From positions 62,001-126,000 of the forward strand of contig JAHBTK010000006.1 of the NCBI GenBank assembly GCA_019638625.1: DNA of 64,000 nt, in the 5' to 3' direction. The stretch's first letter is position 1. Each line of letters starts with the position of its first letter. Source of the stretch: Chitinophagaceae bacterium. GTDB lineage: Bacteria > Bacteroidota > Bacteroidia > Chitinophagales > Chitinophagaceae. Shown here one piece after another: positions 52,780 to 61,744 of this stretch. The translations under genes were made by a program, and so were the position numbers. The notes beneath the pieces are model-generated. The model did not search any database. It saw only the letters and a list, made by a program, of their open reading frames with translations, and had not been told where the DNA came from.

Positions 52780-54153
52780 ATGCACAACATAGATATAGAC
52801 CTGATAGAAATGACACTTGACATCATCAAACACGTCATTCACCGGATAACAGAACGCAACCCTGCCATAGGCCGTTTCCGTTCAGAGAAAGATCTGGAAG
52901 CCGAGGTAGGAGAAACTATTACACCCGGGGGTATTGGAGGGGAGAGAGCACTTCATTTATGGAAGACAATATTATCAAAAGCGACCGCCCGCATCGATCA
53001 TCCGCGGCACCTGGCGTTTGTACCCGCCTCCCCCACCCGCGCAGCCGTAATGTTCGATCTGGTAACTTCAGCAGCATCCGTGCATGGCGCATACTGGATG
53101 GAAGGGGCCGGGGGCATCTTTGCTGAAAACCAGGCAATGAAATGGATCGTATCCCTGACAGGTTTGCCGGAAGGTGCTTTCGGTGTCTTTACCAGCGGTG
53201 GCACTACAGCCAACTTATCAGCTATTGTTACAGCAAGAGAACACTGGCGCTCGCGGGATAAAGCCAATGCTGATAAAAAAGGAATTATCATTTCTTCTTC
53301 GGGGGCGCATTCATCCGTAAAAGCAATGGCAAAAGTAATAGATGCAGAAATAATACTGATTGACCTGGAAGATAAAATGACCGGGGGTGATGTAAGAAAA
53401 TGCATTGCACAACTCCCCGAAGACCAGCGCAGCCGTTTATTTGCGGTAGTAGCTACCGGGGGCACCACCAATGCCGGCATTATAGATGATCTGGAAAGCA
53501 TCGCGCGGGTATGTAAAGAACAGCAGTTATGGTATCATGTAGATGCTGCTTATGGCGGGGCGGCCCTGGCTGTTGATGCTGTGAAACACCTTTTTAAAGG
53601 AATTGAGGAAGCCGATAGCATTACCATTGATCCGCATAAATGGTTATTTTCTCCTTATGACTGCGGCGCCGTGATCTACCGTAACCCGGCGCTGGCTAAA
53701 AAAGCACGTGCCCAAGAAGGATCTTACCTGGATATATTTAAGGACAAGGATGCCGACGGATTCAACCCATCCGACTACCAGATACAATTAACAAGGCGCG
53801 TTAGAGGACTCCCACTATGGTTTTCGCTGGCAATGCACGGCACAGATAAATATACGGCAGCTATTGAAAGAGGGATACAACTGGCACATATAGCCGCAGC
53901 AAAAATAAAAAAGCTTCCCTACCTGGAACTGGTGCGGGAGCCGGGATTGAGCTGCGTATTATTTCGCCGCAAAGGATGGGAACCAGCGGATTACAGTCAT
54001 TGGACATTTCATAATCTTGATAAAGGATTTGCATTGGTAGCGCCTACCAAATGGAGACAGAACAAGATAACGGAAACGGTTACCCGTTTCTGTTTTATCA
54101 ACCCGGACACAACAGAAGAGGATATTGATGCTATCCTGAGAACGATGGCATAA
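52780..54153 (+). CDS. PLP-dependent group II amino-acid decarboxylase family protein
   Basis: A 457-residue fold-type I enzyme of the glutamate/tyrosine/aromatic-amino-acid decarboxylase superfamily. The PLP Lys287 is in ITIDPHKWLF; the PLP-ring Asp is in WYHVDAAYGG; FTSGGTTANLSAIV and HSSVKAMA are conserved cofactor contacts. RHLAFVPASPTRAA fits the substrate entry loop (Y/H-P-R-x-x-x-F). The substrate cannot be told by eye. It is convergent with the SGNH gene, 22 bp apart. Confidence 0.85.
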   Translation: MHNIDIDLIEMTLDIIKHVIHRITERNPAIGRFRSEKDLEAEVGETITPGGIGGERALHLWKTILSKATARIDHPRHLAFVPASPTRAAVMFDLVTSAASVHGAYWMEGAGGIFAENQAMKWIVSLTGLPEGAFGVFTSGGTTANLSAIVTAREHWRSRDKANADKKGIIISSSGAHSSVKAMAKVIDAEIILIDLEDKMTGGDVRKCIAQLPEDQRSRLFAVVATGGTTNAGIIDDLESIARVCKEQQLWYHVDAAYGGAALAVDAVKHLFKGIEEADSITIDPHKWLFSPYDCGAVIYRNPALAKKARAQEGSYLDIFKDKDADGFNPSDYQIQLTRRVRGLPLWFSLAMHGTDKYTAAIERGIQLAHIAAAKIKKLPYLELVREPGLSCVLFRRKGWEPADYSHWTFHNLDKGFALVAPTKWRQNKITETVTRFCFINPDTTEEDIDAILRTMA

Positions 54154-54175
54154 ACGCTGAGAGCAGGAAGAAAAG

Positions 54176-54853
54176 TTATTGAACCAGATAAGAGCGGAAT
54201 GCCTTTTGCCATATCTCATATCCCTGTTTGTTCATATGCAGCATATCATCGAGAAACAACTCCCTGCGGGGACGACCTTCAGCATCCAGCATTAAAGAAT
54301 ACACGTCAATGTAAGCAGCCCCTTTTTGGGTTTCCAGGAATTTTTGAATTGCCTTATTAGCGGTTATCATTTTCTGTAGCAGCCTTTCCCGGCTGGGACT
54401 CGGTTTCATAGATACAAATGCAACCGGTACTTCAGGATATTTTTCCCTTATCTGGTTGAACAGGGTTATAAATCGCTCCGTTACCGTGGCGGCAGATACC
54501 GTGTCAGAGGTTGCCAGGTCATTTTCCCCGCAATAAACGACCACCTGTTTGGGGTGATAGGGGTACACAATATCTTCGATATAATAACTCAGGTGATGCA
54601 GGGACGAGCCTCCGAAACCGCGGTTAATGATAACATACCCCGGAAAATAATCCTGTACATCTCTCCACATGGTAAAAGAAGAACTACCGATAAAAAGAAG
54701 GGCGTTCCTGGATGGAAAGCTGACACTATCCTGCTTTTTGAAATTTTGAATGTCCTTGTAGAAAGGAGGCTCCTGTGCCTGAACGTGCTGAAGCAGCATT
54801 CCAAATGTTACAAGAAAGCATAAGCGTCTGAATAATCGGATTATCTTCTTCAT
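54176..54853 (-). CDS. SGNH/GDSL hydrolase family protein
   Basis: A 225-residue secreted esterase-like protein (signal peptide ending HVQAQ). It has FIGSSSFTMW (nucleophile Ser57), RGFGGSSLHHL (block II Gly), VYCGENDLA (block III, Asn), and FLDDMLHMNKQGY (Asp and His of block V). Such enzymes deacetylate carbohydrates or cleave small esters; the specific substrate is unknown. Confidence 0.88.
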   Translation of the reverse strand: MKKIIRLFRRLCFLVTFGMLLQHVQAQEPPFYKDIQNFKKQDSVSFPSRNALLFIGSSSFTMWRDVQDYFPGYVIINRGFGGSSLHHLSYYIEDIVYPYHPKQVVVYCGENDLATSDTVSAATVTERFITLFNQIREKYPEVPVAFVSMKPSPSRERLLQKMITANKAIQKFLETQKGAAYIDVYSLMLDAEGRPRRELFLDDMLHMNKQGYEIWQKAFRSYLVQ

Positions 54854-54896
54854 TGGTGATCTGTTTTTAAATGCCAGAGGCCGCTAATTTATGGCT

Positions 54897-55192
54897 GTAT
54901 GCGGCGTCCTCGCCGCATACCTTTTTGTTGTCGCCTCCGGCAACATCAAAATAAATAATCTATTTCCATTATTCCCGTACCAATCGCATAATTTGAAGCA
55001 GACGAATACAAATAATCTTCCGGTCTTGCCACCCAACCTGCCCGAACAGAGTTGTTATGTATATAGCCAAGCTTTGCCCTCATAAATTCTTCTGAATATA
55101 TCTGCTCGGACGGCTGCTACTTATCCACACCTAAAACTAATTCTGTCGCCGGAGGGGACAATAAATACATGTGAGGCGAGGACGCCTCACAT
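54897..55192. mobile_element. Internally deleted REP/RAYT element (copy 1)
   Basis: 296 bp delimited by hairpins. Left: GTATGCGGCG-TCCT-CGCCGCATAC (54897-54920) and GTCGCCTCCGGCAAC (54930-54944). Right: GTCGCCGGAGGGGAC (55145-55159) and ATGTGAGGCG-AGGA-CGCCTCACAT (55169-55192). The middle matches only the 3' part of the transposase gene of copy 2 (58120-58824); about 400 bp are missing. Confidence 0.85.
54946..55131 (-). pseudogene. Remnant of a REP-associated tyrosine transposase
   Basis: Aligns along its whole length with the last ~62 codons of the RAYT gene at 58187-58744, including the region that encodes the segment after the catalytic Tyr (EDYLYSS-like, GIMEIDYLF), and ends at the equivalent TGA. 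The N-terminal two-thirds, with the HMH motif, is absent, so it cannot be active. Confidence 0.85.
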
Positions 55193-55411
55193 AGCGGTTG
55201 GGGTTGGTTTGGTGGCTGTTCACATAGCAGTCTGGCTTGGCATGTGGCGGTATTCCGTGATTCGTCTGCCCGTTACCGATGCTAAATATATAATTAAATG
55301 TTCATTGTTTATTCTATTGCCCGGTGTTTTTCGTTGGCTGGAGCTGAAGCCGAATAGCGAACAAAAAGCTGAATCTATATTCGTCGCCCCGCCATATTGC
55401 CAAGCCAAATG

Positions 55412-56146
55412 TTACATGCCGTTTTGTGTCTGCTCAATGATTTTGTTATTATCGTCATAAAATTCAAGCTTATAATTGCAGTCCAAATCATTGAAAAGTT
55501 GAGTAATAATTTTTGTATTGTCTGGATGATAGGCAATAAGACCGTGGAGTAGCACAATGTCATTTTCGCTATTTAAAACCAAATCTGTCCAACTGTTTTC
55601 AAATTCATAATTATTCATTGAAGATTTACGAATAGTCCAACCATTTTTCTTAAAAATGTCGCCAATTTGGTCTTTTGTTTTGCCTTTAATGATTGAATAA
55701 AAATTTGCTTTTGCTGGCATCTTTCTGTCAATACGTTCATAAATTGTCGTCAAGTCATACTCAAATAGAGATTTCAAAACCAATGCCTCCCAATCATTAT
55801 TAATTTCTGGAAGTACAGATTTTAGTCTTTCAATAAATTGATACCACCCAGAAGTTTCTTCTGTTATCATTATCCATCTATTATTGAAAGTTATATCCAT
55901 GCAAATTTCGTCGGTTGTCATTAAGTCAACTTTATATGCCCGAAGCCTTTCAATATCTGTCCACTTGATTGAATGTAATTCATTGTCAAGGTTGATGTCA
56001 AAACCTAAATCATTATACTCAAAGTTTCCTAAGTCACTATGCTTAACTTCCCAATTTTTCTTTTTTATTTCTTCGTCATCATGGACTAAAGCAGTTGTTG
56101 AAGCTTTGTGTTTAAATAAGTCTGATATGAATTTTAGAGGGTTCAT
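55412..56146 (-). CDS. AT-rich orphan protein of unknown function
   Basis: A 244-residue protein without signal peptide, markedly AT-rich. Mixed alpha/beta text (NDLGFDINLDNELHSIKWTD; DEICMDITFNNRWIMITEE; FANFYS-like basic part) shows no recognised domain. The gene is framed by a 10-bp inverted repeat: GTTACATGCC at 55411-55420 overlapping the stop codon and GGCATGTAAC at 56154-56163 just before the start. A second, outer inverted repeat (55234-55250 with 55389-55406) lies downstream. These edges suggest a cassette-like insertion. Confidence 0.65.
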   Translation of the reverse strand: MNPLKFISDLFKHKASTTALVHDDEEIKKKNWEVKHSDLGNFEYNDLGFDINLDNELHSIKWTDIERLRAYKVDLMTTDEICMDITFNNRWIMITEETSGWYQFIERLKSVLPEINNDWEALVLKSLFEYDLTTIYERIDRKMPAKANFYSIIKGKTKDQIGDIFKKNGWTIRKSSMNNYEFENSWTDLVLNSENDIVLLHGLIAYHPDNTKIITQLFNDLDCNYKLEFYDDNNKIIEQTQNGM

Positions 56147-56189
56147 TTAAAATGGCATGTAACGGTCTGTTTTTAAATTCTGAGGTCCG

Positions 56190-57944
56190 CTATTCAACTT
56201 TCAAAACCGGGAATCTTTCACCAACGCCATTTTCGTTGATGGCTTCAATCGTGTAGTAGTACTCCTTTTTACTGTCCATTCCCTTAAACCAATACTCGTT
56301 AAAGTCGTGAACCATGATACAATTGTACAACTTATCCGGTGCAGTGCCATAATAAATATTGTAGGCATAGGCATTGCTTACAGGGCTCCATTTGATGTAA
56401 GCGCTTCTTTTGTCTTTTTCCGTCCGCAATACTAAAAACTGCTTTACCTTTTCCGGCTTCTCTCCTCCCCCGTTCCCAAAAACCCTCAATCCGCTGATGG
56501 CGAATTTTCCGGTAGACATATGAAGGTTCTCCAGTTTTATATACCGCGCCTGTACCGGTTTGTCCAGCTCTATGTAATCATGGGGAACATCTGCCCGGTT
56601 ATTGCTTTTATCCACAAGCACTTTCCATTTCTTTCCATCCAGGGAATGATACAACCTGTATTGATGGTACTGATCCGTTCTTTTTCCCAGGCGGTCGTCT
56701 GCCACATCCTGGTCGGCATAATTGATTTGTATGGCATTTACAGTAGACAGGCTGCTCAGTTCAGTCTGGATCCATTCGCCTTTGTTCGCCGTAGCGGCGC
56801 TCCAGTACGTTTTCATGTTCTCGTCCACCGCATTATTGGCATGAAAGCCTCCCAGTGTGGATGATACCTGAACAGGAGTCTTGTAGTTTAATAACATCCA
56901 TCCGGTAAACCCGGTATTATTATAGGCATCCATTGTAAGATCCGGAGCCGGTATTCTATGCGGATAGTCTCCGAAAGCCGTATTACACCACATTACGCCA
57001 TCCTTATCAAAACCGGTCGGCCATATGCCCAGCCGTCTTTCAAAATTGTTTTTTACTGACAATACTACGGTGCTTACATGCCAGTAATTTTTGTAGTTGT
57101 CTTCAAAAGTGGCGCCATGACCCGCACCCCTCACAAATCCACCCAATTTAAAGCTCAACGGATCTGATTGCGGCACAAAGGGACCCAACGGATGATCTCC
57201 TACGATCACCCCGTCCGCATAGCCGCTGAACTCGGTACCCGGAGCCCCGTATTGCAGGTAATACCTGCCGTTATGCCTGGTCATATGCGAGCCTTCAATA
57301 AAAGGATCCAGGAAGGTATCATCCATGTATTCACCAAAACGCTGCCAGCCATACCTCCAGGACTCCAGTAGATACATCTCTTTTCTATACCCGACCGGCT
57401 CCAGTGTTTTCCGGTTCAGCTCAATACCATACATGGGAAACTTATTGCTGCTGCCATTATACATATACAGCTTTCCGTCATCATCCGTAAAAAATGAGGG
57501 ATCCCAGCCACCGAGCGCAAAAGAATCCACCAAAGGTTTCCATTCATCTGCTTTCGGGTCAGTACTCATCCAGATGGTAAAAGTGCTGGTATAGGTGGAG
57601 CCCATCACGATCATGGTGTCACCTATGATACCAACAGCGGGTGCGCATAACTCATCGTACACACCGCCATTCCAGGGCCGCAGAAATTTCCGGGAAATAA
57701 AATTCCAGTTGAGCATATCACTACTCCACCAATACCCCCATTGATTGGTGCTGAACAGGTAATAGTCGCCTTTGTAATTGACAACTACCGGGTCAGCCGT
57801 AGCCCGGTGTCGCCCCCATTCACTGAAATTGGGGATCGGGGTGTACCCGTAATCAATATTGATGGGATTGCAATAGGTTTTTTGCTGCGCCGGCAGAGTT
57901 GCAATCCAACATATGGACACGATCAACAGAAACGTCTTTTTCAT
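56190..57944 (-). CDS. GH43-like glycoside hydrolase with discoidin domain
   Basis: A 584-residue secreted protein (signal KTFLLIVSICWIATLPAQ). The five-bladed propeller of GH43-type enzymes holds the general base Asp51 (ATADPVV), pKa-modulating Asp148 (GGWDPSFF), and acid Glu217 (DPFIEGSHM). A discoidin/F5-8C-like carbohydrate-binding region follows (~370-500, NAVDENMKTYWSAA), then a fibronectin-III-like end. Probably cuts arabinan, xylan or galactan side chains; exact specificity unknown. It lies alone, not in a SusCD locus, and between two REP/RAYT copies. Confidence 0.87.
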   Translation of the reverse strand: MKKTFLLIVSICWIATLPAQQKTYCNPINIDYGYTPIPNFSEWGRHRATADPVVVNYKGDYYLFSTNQWGYWWSSDMLNWNFISRKFLRPWNGGVYDELCAPAVGIIGDTMIVMGSTYTSTFTIWMSTDPKADEWKPLVDSFALGGWDPSFFTDDDGKLYMYNGSSNKFPMYGIELNRKTLEPVGYRKEMYLLESWRYGWQRFGEYMDDTFLDPFIEGSHMTRHNGRYYLQYGAPGTEFSGYADGVIVGDHPLGPFVPQSDPLSFKLGGFVRGAGHGATFEDNYKNYWHVSTVVLSVKNNFERRLGIWPTGFDKDGVMWCNTAFGDYPHRIPAPDLTMDAYNNTGFTGWMLLNYKTPVQVSSTLGGFHANNAVDENMKTYWSAATANKGEWIQTELSSLSTVNAIQINYADQDVADDRLGKRTDQYHQYRLYHSLDGKKWKVLVDKSNNRADVPHDYIELDKPVQARYIKLENLHMSTGKFAISGLRVFGNGGGEKPEKVKQFLVLRTEKDKRSAYIKWSPVSNAYAYNIYYGTAPDKLYNCIMVHDFNEYWFKGMDSKKEYYYTIEAINENGVGERFPVLKVE

Positions 57945-58119
57945 CCGGGTAACATTTATTTTTTCTTTTTCGTCCGGTGTTTAAGTGCTACCGGTATGCC
58001 TGTTTTTCCAGGTTCAGAGCGACAAGTTATGTAAAAAAACTATTACTGTCTTAGCAGCCAGAGACGGTAATATGTGCATGCGGGCGAGAATATCGTCTCT
58101 AACAGTAGCTTGCATCGCT

Positions 58120-58824
58120 GTATGCGGTGTCCTCGCCGCATACCTTTTTATTGTCGCCTCCGGCGACATCCTTCAACGCTACCATATCAAAATAAATAAT
58201 CTATTTCCATTATTCCCCTGCCAGTCGCATAATTTGAAGCAGATGAGTACAAATAATCTTCCGGCTTTTCCACCCAACCTGCCCGAACAGGATTGTTATG
58301 TATGTAATCCAGTTTTGTCCTCATAAACCCCTCTGAATATATCTGCTCCGGATGACTGCCACTTATCCACAGTTTATAATCCTTGTTTTGGTTAGTCCCG
58401 CAGGCGTGGTATTTGAATGCCCGCAATAACCACTCCCTCCTGCTTTCCGGGTGCTCCTGCATCGCCTCGATCAATTCCTTCGTGCAAAATGATTTATAGT
58501 CCCGTACCGTATCACTTAGTTTACCTGACCGTGATTGCCATATTACATGCATATGATTAGTCATAATAACGTATGCACCTACCAGGAGATCTTTGTGTTT
58601 GCGGCAATAACTCATGTTTTTTACCAGGATATCCCGGTACAGTTGCCTGCTGAAAAGATCTATCCAGTCTACAACAGTAAAAGTCATAAAGAAAAGACCA
58701 TACTGGTCGCGGATTTTATATCCGCCGGTGAATTCATGGTTCATGATCGTCAGTTTTAGGTTAACATTTTAATTCTGTCGCCGGAGGCGACAACAAATAC
58801 ATGTGAGGCGAAGACGCCTCACAT
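58120..58824. mobile_element. REP/RAYT element, complete copy (copy 2)
   Basis: 705 bp delimited by GTATGCGGTG-TCCT-CGCCGCATAC (58120-58143) and GTCGCCTCCGGCGAC (58153-58167) on the left, and GTCGCCGGAGGCGAC (58777-58791) and ATGTGAGGCG-AAGA-CGCCTCACAT (58801-58824) on the right. The enclosed gene is a RAYT. The left tetraloop TCCT is the complement of the AGGA/AAGA right loop class. Confidence 0.87.
58187..58744 (-). CDS. REP-associated tyrosine transposase (Y1 family)
   Basis: A 185-residue single-strand DNA nuclease of the IS200/Y1-HUH superfamily. The HUH motif is H64-M-H66 in NHMHVIW, the catalytic Tyr147 is in LDYIHNNPVRAGW, and the start region is FFMTFTVVDWIDLF. RAYTs are thought to move REP palindromes; here both flanks carry palindromes, as in BIME-like units. 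The stop lies 43 bp inside the left hairpin set. Confidence 0.92.
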   Translation of the reverse strand: MNHEFTGGYKIRDQYGLFFMTFTVVDWIDLFSRQLYRDILVKNMSYCRKHKDLLVGAYVIMTNHMHVIWQSRSGKLSDTVRDYKSFCTKELIEAMQEHPESRREWLLRAFKYHACGTNQNKDYKLWISGSHPEQIYSEGFMRTKLDYIHNNPVRAGWVEKPEDYLYSSASNYATGRGIMEIDYLF

Positions 58825-58952
58825 AGCCAATATCACATAGCAAATATTTTGTTTTTATCCCGTTTAGTTGCAATAAACTTAGTATATTTCAAATAAAGTT
58901 CAATCCTGCCCGGATTGAACGTCGTTTTAAAGTACCAACATTACCTAAATCT

Positions 58953-60146
58953 ATGTCCCCAGCTTTCGCTAAGCCACGTAAACAATCCATCGACATCATG
59001 CGTGGCCTGACGCTTTTCCTGATGTTGTTTGTGAACGACCTGTTCGTACCCGGTGTGCCCGAATGGCTTGCTCATACAAAAGCAGATGAAGATGGTATGG
59101 GCCTGGCAGACTGGGTGTTCCCCGGTTTCCTGTTCATGGTGGGAATGGCCGTTCCTTTTGCAACAGAAGCCAGGCGAAAGAAAGAATCTGATATAGCCAT
59201 CGCTGTTCACGTGATCATAAGGACATTGAGTCTGCTGATGATAGGCGTGCTGATGATGAACAGCAGCCGGATCAATCCGGAACTGACAGGTATGAACCGG
59301 TTCCTGTGGACAGTGCTGATGTACGTCTGCGTATTTCTTATCTGGAATCATTATCCCGTCAGCAAAAAATATCAAAAACTGTTTTTTGGGTTAAAACTGC
59401 TGGGAGTTGCCGGACTGATCACCCTTATAGCGATTTTCAGAAGCGGTGAACCGGGCGATCCCGGTTGGCTGGTAACGGGTTGGTGGGGTATCCTTGGACT
59501 GATTGGCTGGGGATATTTCGCAGCCGCTGTTACTTACCTGCTTGCAGGCAAAAGACTCGTAGGGGTGATACTGGTTTGGTCAGGCTTTATTGCCCTGAAT
59601 ATCTTATCGCAGTCAGGAACATACCCCCTTCCAAAATGGGTCCATACTTATTTAGGAGTACTGGTAAACGGCAATGTCCCCTCCATTACCGTAGCCGGCC
59701 TGCTTGTTGCACTTATCATCCGGAAAAAAAGCCTGAATGCCGCCCAGGTTATCTGGATACTTACATTGCTGGGGGCAGGTTGCCTTGCTGCAGGGTTCGT
59801 ATTAAGGAACTGGTTTATCATTTCCAAAATAAAAGCTACTCCCAGTTGGGGAATGATCTGCAATGGCATCAGCATTATACTATTTGCCCTGTTATATCTT
59901 ATTGTAGATATTATGGGTAAAAGCCGCTGGGCAAAACCATTCGAAACCGCGGGGAAGAACTCCCTTACCACCTACCTTGCACCGGATATTATTTACTATA
60001 TCTGCTGGGGTTTCAGTATCCCCTTATTTTTTTACAAACAGGAAACCAGTGTGGCGCTGGCGGTTACAGGCTCACTCGTATGGGCATTCGCGATGATCGG
60101 TTTCTCCGTCCTTTTGTCCAGGATACACATCCGGCTGAAGCTGTAA
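58953..60146 (+). CDS. DUF5009 / HGSNAT-like acyltransferase membrane protein
   Basis: A 397-residue membrane protein with about ten hydrophobic segments. The N terminus (KQSIDIMRGLTLFLMLFVND, LADWVFPGFLFMVGMAVPF) is typical of the DUF5009/heparan-alpha-glucosaminide N-acetyltransferase family, relatives of which acetylate amino sugars across a membrane. GKNSLTTYLAPDIIYYICWG occurs near the C terminus. It lies just after the RAYT element; a TATATTTC -7-like sequence occurs at 58883-58890. Confidence 0.82.
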   Translation: MSPAFAKPRKQSIDIMRGLTLFLMLFVNDLFVPGVPEWLAHTKADEDGMGLADWVFPGFLFMVGMAVPFATEARRKKESDIAIAVHVIIRTLSLLMIGVLMMNSSRINPELTGMNRFLWTVLMYVCVFLIWNHYPVSKKYQKLFFGLKLLGVAGLITLIAIFRSGEPGDPGWLVTGWWGILGLIGWGYFAAAVTYLLAGKRLVGVILVWSGFIALNILSQSGTYPLPKWVHTYLGVLVNGNVPSITVAGLLVALIIRKKSLNAAQVIWILTLLGAGCLAAGFVLRNWFIISKIKATPSWGMICNGISIILFALLYLIVDIMGKSRWAKPFETAGKNSLTTYLAPDIIYYICWGFSIPLFFYKQETSVALAVTGSLVWAFAMIGFSVLLSRIHIRLKL

Positions 60147-60148
60147 AC

Positions 60149-60727
60149 TTATTTGAGGGTAATCCTGTCCGGATTATTTTCTATAAAATCGCTCCAGCCT
60201 TTTTTGGCTTTTTTCTTTGCCCGGGTTTCTGAGGCCACAGGCGACCCCAATTGTATCTGGTGACATACCGCCACCGCCAGTGCATCAGACGCATCATACG
60301 ACTGGAGACGGTTATCCAAAACAATGATATGCTGCAGCATTTTCCAGACCTGTTCTTTATCGGCATTACCATTGCCGGTAATGGATTGTTTTACTTTCCT
60401 GGGTGAATATTCGGTAACCGGTATCCCCGCCTGCATGGCCACGGCAATGGCTACTCCCTGCGCTCTTCCCAGTTTGAGCATACTCTGCACGTTCTTCCCG
60501 AAAAAAGGGGCTTCAATGGCAAAATAATCGGGTTTGTATTTTGCTATCAACAGGTTTACGTGCTTTTGTATGATATTGAGCCGCTCATAGTGGTTTTTTT
60601 CCACAGATAGTTTTACGGCATTCATTTCCAATAATTTTACGTCGGAACCGTTAACAACAATGATACCATACCCCATAACGATAGTTCCGGGGTCGATACC
60701 TAAAATTACCTGTGGCTTTTTATGCAA
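60149..60727 (-). CDS. ruvC: Crossover junction endodeoxyribonuclease RuvC
   Basis: Holliday junction resolvase of 192 residues. The four acidic catalytic positions are visible: Asp12 (LGIDPGTIVMGYG), Glu72 (FAIEAPFFGKN), and Asp145/Asp148 (SYDASDALAVAVCH). The only usable start in frame after the upstream stop is TTG at 60727, which overlaps by six bases the ATG of the divergent membrane protein gene. The C-terminal tail is Lys-rich (TRAKKKAKKGW). Confidence 0.96.
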   Translation of the reverse strand: MHKKPQVILGIDPGTIVMGYGIIVVNGSDVKLLEMNAVKLSVEKNHYERLNIIQKHVNLLIAKYKPDYFAIEAPFFGKNVQSMLKLGRAQGVAIAVAMQAGIPVTEYSPRKVKQSITGNGNADKEQVWKMLQHIIVLDNRLQSYDASDALAVAVCHQIQLGSPVASETRAKKKAKKGWSDFIENNPDRITLK

Positions 60728-61744
60728 ACTGAAAGTTTTTTACGACCTGTATCAATACTAAACAAAAGTATCAAAATATTACTCAACCGGGTGGTAGGTC
60801 CGGCTGTTTTTATATGGTTTACTTATTCTATCTACCACCAGGTAATGCAGCAGCCCAACCTGGAACAGTCCCTCCGTTATATGGGTGAATCCGTTTACGG
60901 ACCTCACTCCTGGAAATTGTGGACTGCCGTGTGCCTGTCTGTTATAAACTGGCTTACAGAGGCCAGAAAATGGCAGGTGTTAATGGCGCCCTTACAACAA
61001 CTATCCCTGCGGGATGCTTTTAAAGGAACTTTAGCCGGCGTTGCCTTTGCTGTCAACACTCCTAATCGCATCGGGGAATATGGTGGGCGGATGATATATC
61101 TCCGGAAAGAGCACCGTCTGCAATCTGTTTCACTTACTATTATCGGCAGCATCAGTCAATTGATCGTTACGCTGATGGCAGGATTGGTGGGTCTGTTTGT
61201 GGTAAGAAATTACTTTATATCTGTTGCCACACCTTATATCAGCGGCAACTGGTTGACAGTGTTTATTTGTATCACGATACTTTTTACGGCGCTGTGCACC
61301 CTTTTATATTTCCGGCTTCGTTGGGCCGTTTTTCTTTTTCAATGGATGCGTTTGCCCGAAAAATGGTTGCGACATGTTAAGATAATTGAAAATATTGATG
61401 TTACAATTTTGTTAAGAGTGCTCGGTTTATCCGCTTTCAGGTATGTCATTTTCGTCTGTCAATATATATTGCTGTTGCAGGCATTACAAATTGATGTTCC
61501 GGTAGTGAATGCATTCTGGCTGATAAGCATATTATATTTAATTTTAGCCCTTATTCCTACCGTTACCCTGTTGGAACTGGGTGTAAGAGGAAAGACCGGT
61601 GTTTTGTTATTGCAGGGGTTCAGCGCGAATACTATAGGAATTTATGCCGGGGGGATGGCTATATGGATGATCAATTTAATAATTCCGGCTTTGGCTGGCA
61701 GTATTTTTGCCGCAAGGTTGAAAGTATTTAATATAAAGCAATGA
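60722..61744 (+). CDS. UPF0104 / lysylphosphatidylglycerol synthase-like membrane protein
   Basis: A 340-residue polytopic membrane protein of the LPG-synthase transmembrane (UPF0104) family: NWLTEARKWQVLM, VAFAVNTPNRIGEYGGRM (the conserved NxxNR-x-GE pattern) and PTVTLLELGVRGKTGVLLL. It lacks the cytosolic aminoacyl-transferase domain of MprF, so flippase-like or unknown function is likely. It is divergent from ruvC with overlapping starts and overlaps the next gene by four bases (ATGA). Confidence 0.83.
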   Translation: MQTESFLRPVSILNKSIKILLNRVVGPAVFIWFTYSIYHQVMQQPNLEQSLRYMGESVYGPHSWKLWTAVCLSVINWLTEARKWQVLMAPLQQLSLRDAFKGTLAGVAFAVNTPNRIGEYGGRMIYLRKEHRLQSVSLTIIGSISQLIVTLMAGLVGLFVVRNYFISVATPYISGNWLTVFICITILFTALCTLLYFRLRWAVFLFQWMRLPEKWLRHVKIIENIDVTILLRVLGLSAFRYVIFVCQYILLLQALQIDVPVVNAFWLISILYLILALIPTVTLLELGVRGKTGVLLLQGFSANTIGIYAGGMAIWMINLIIPALAGSIFAARLKVFNIKQ

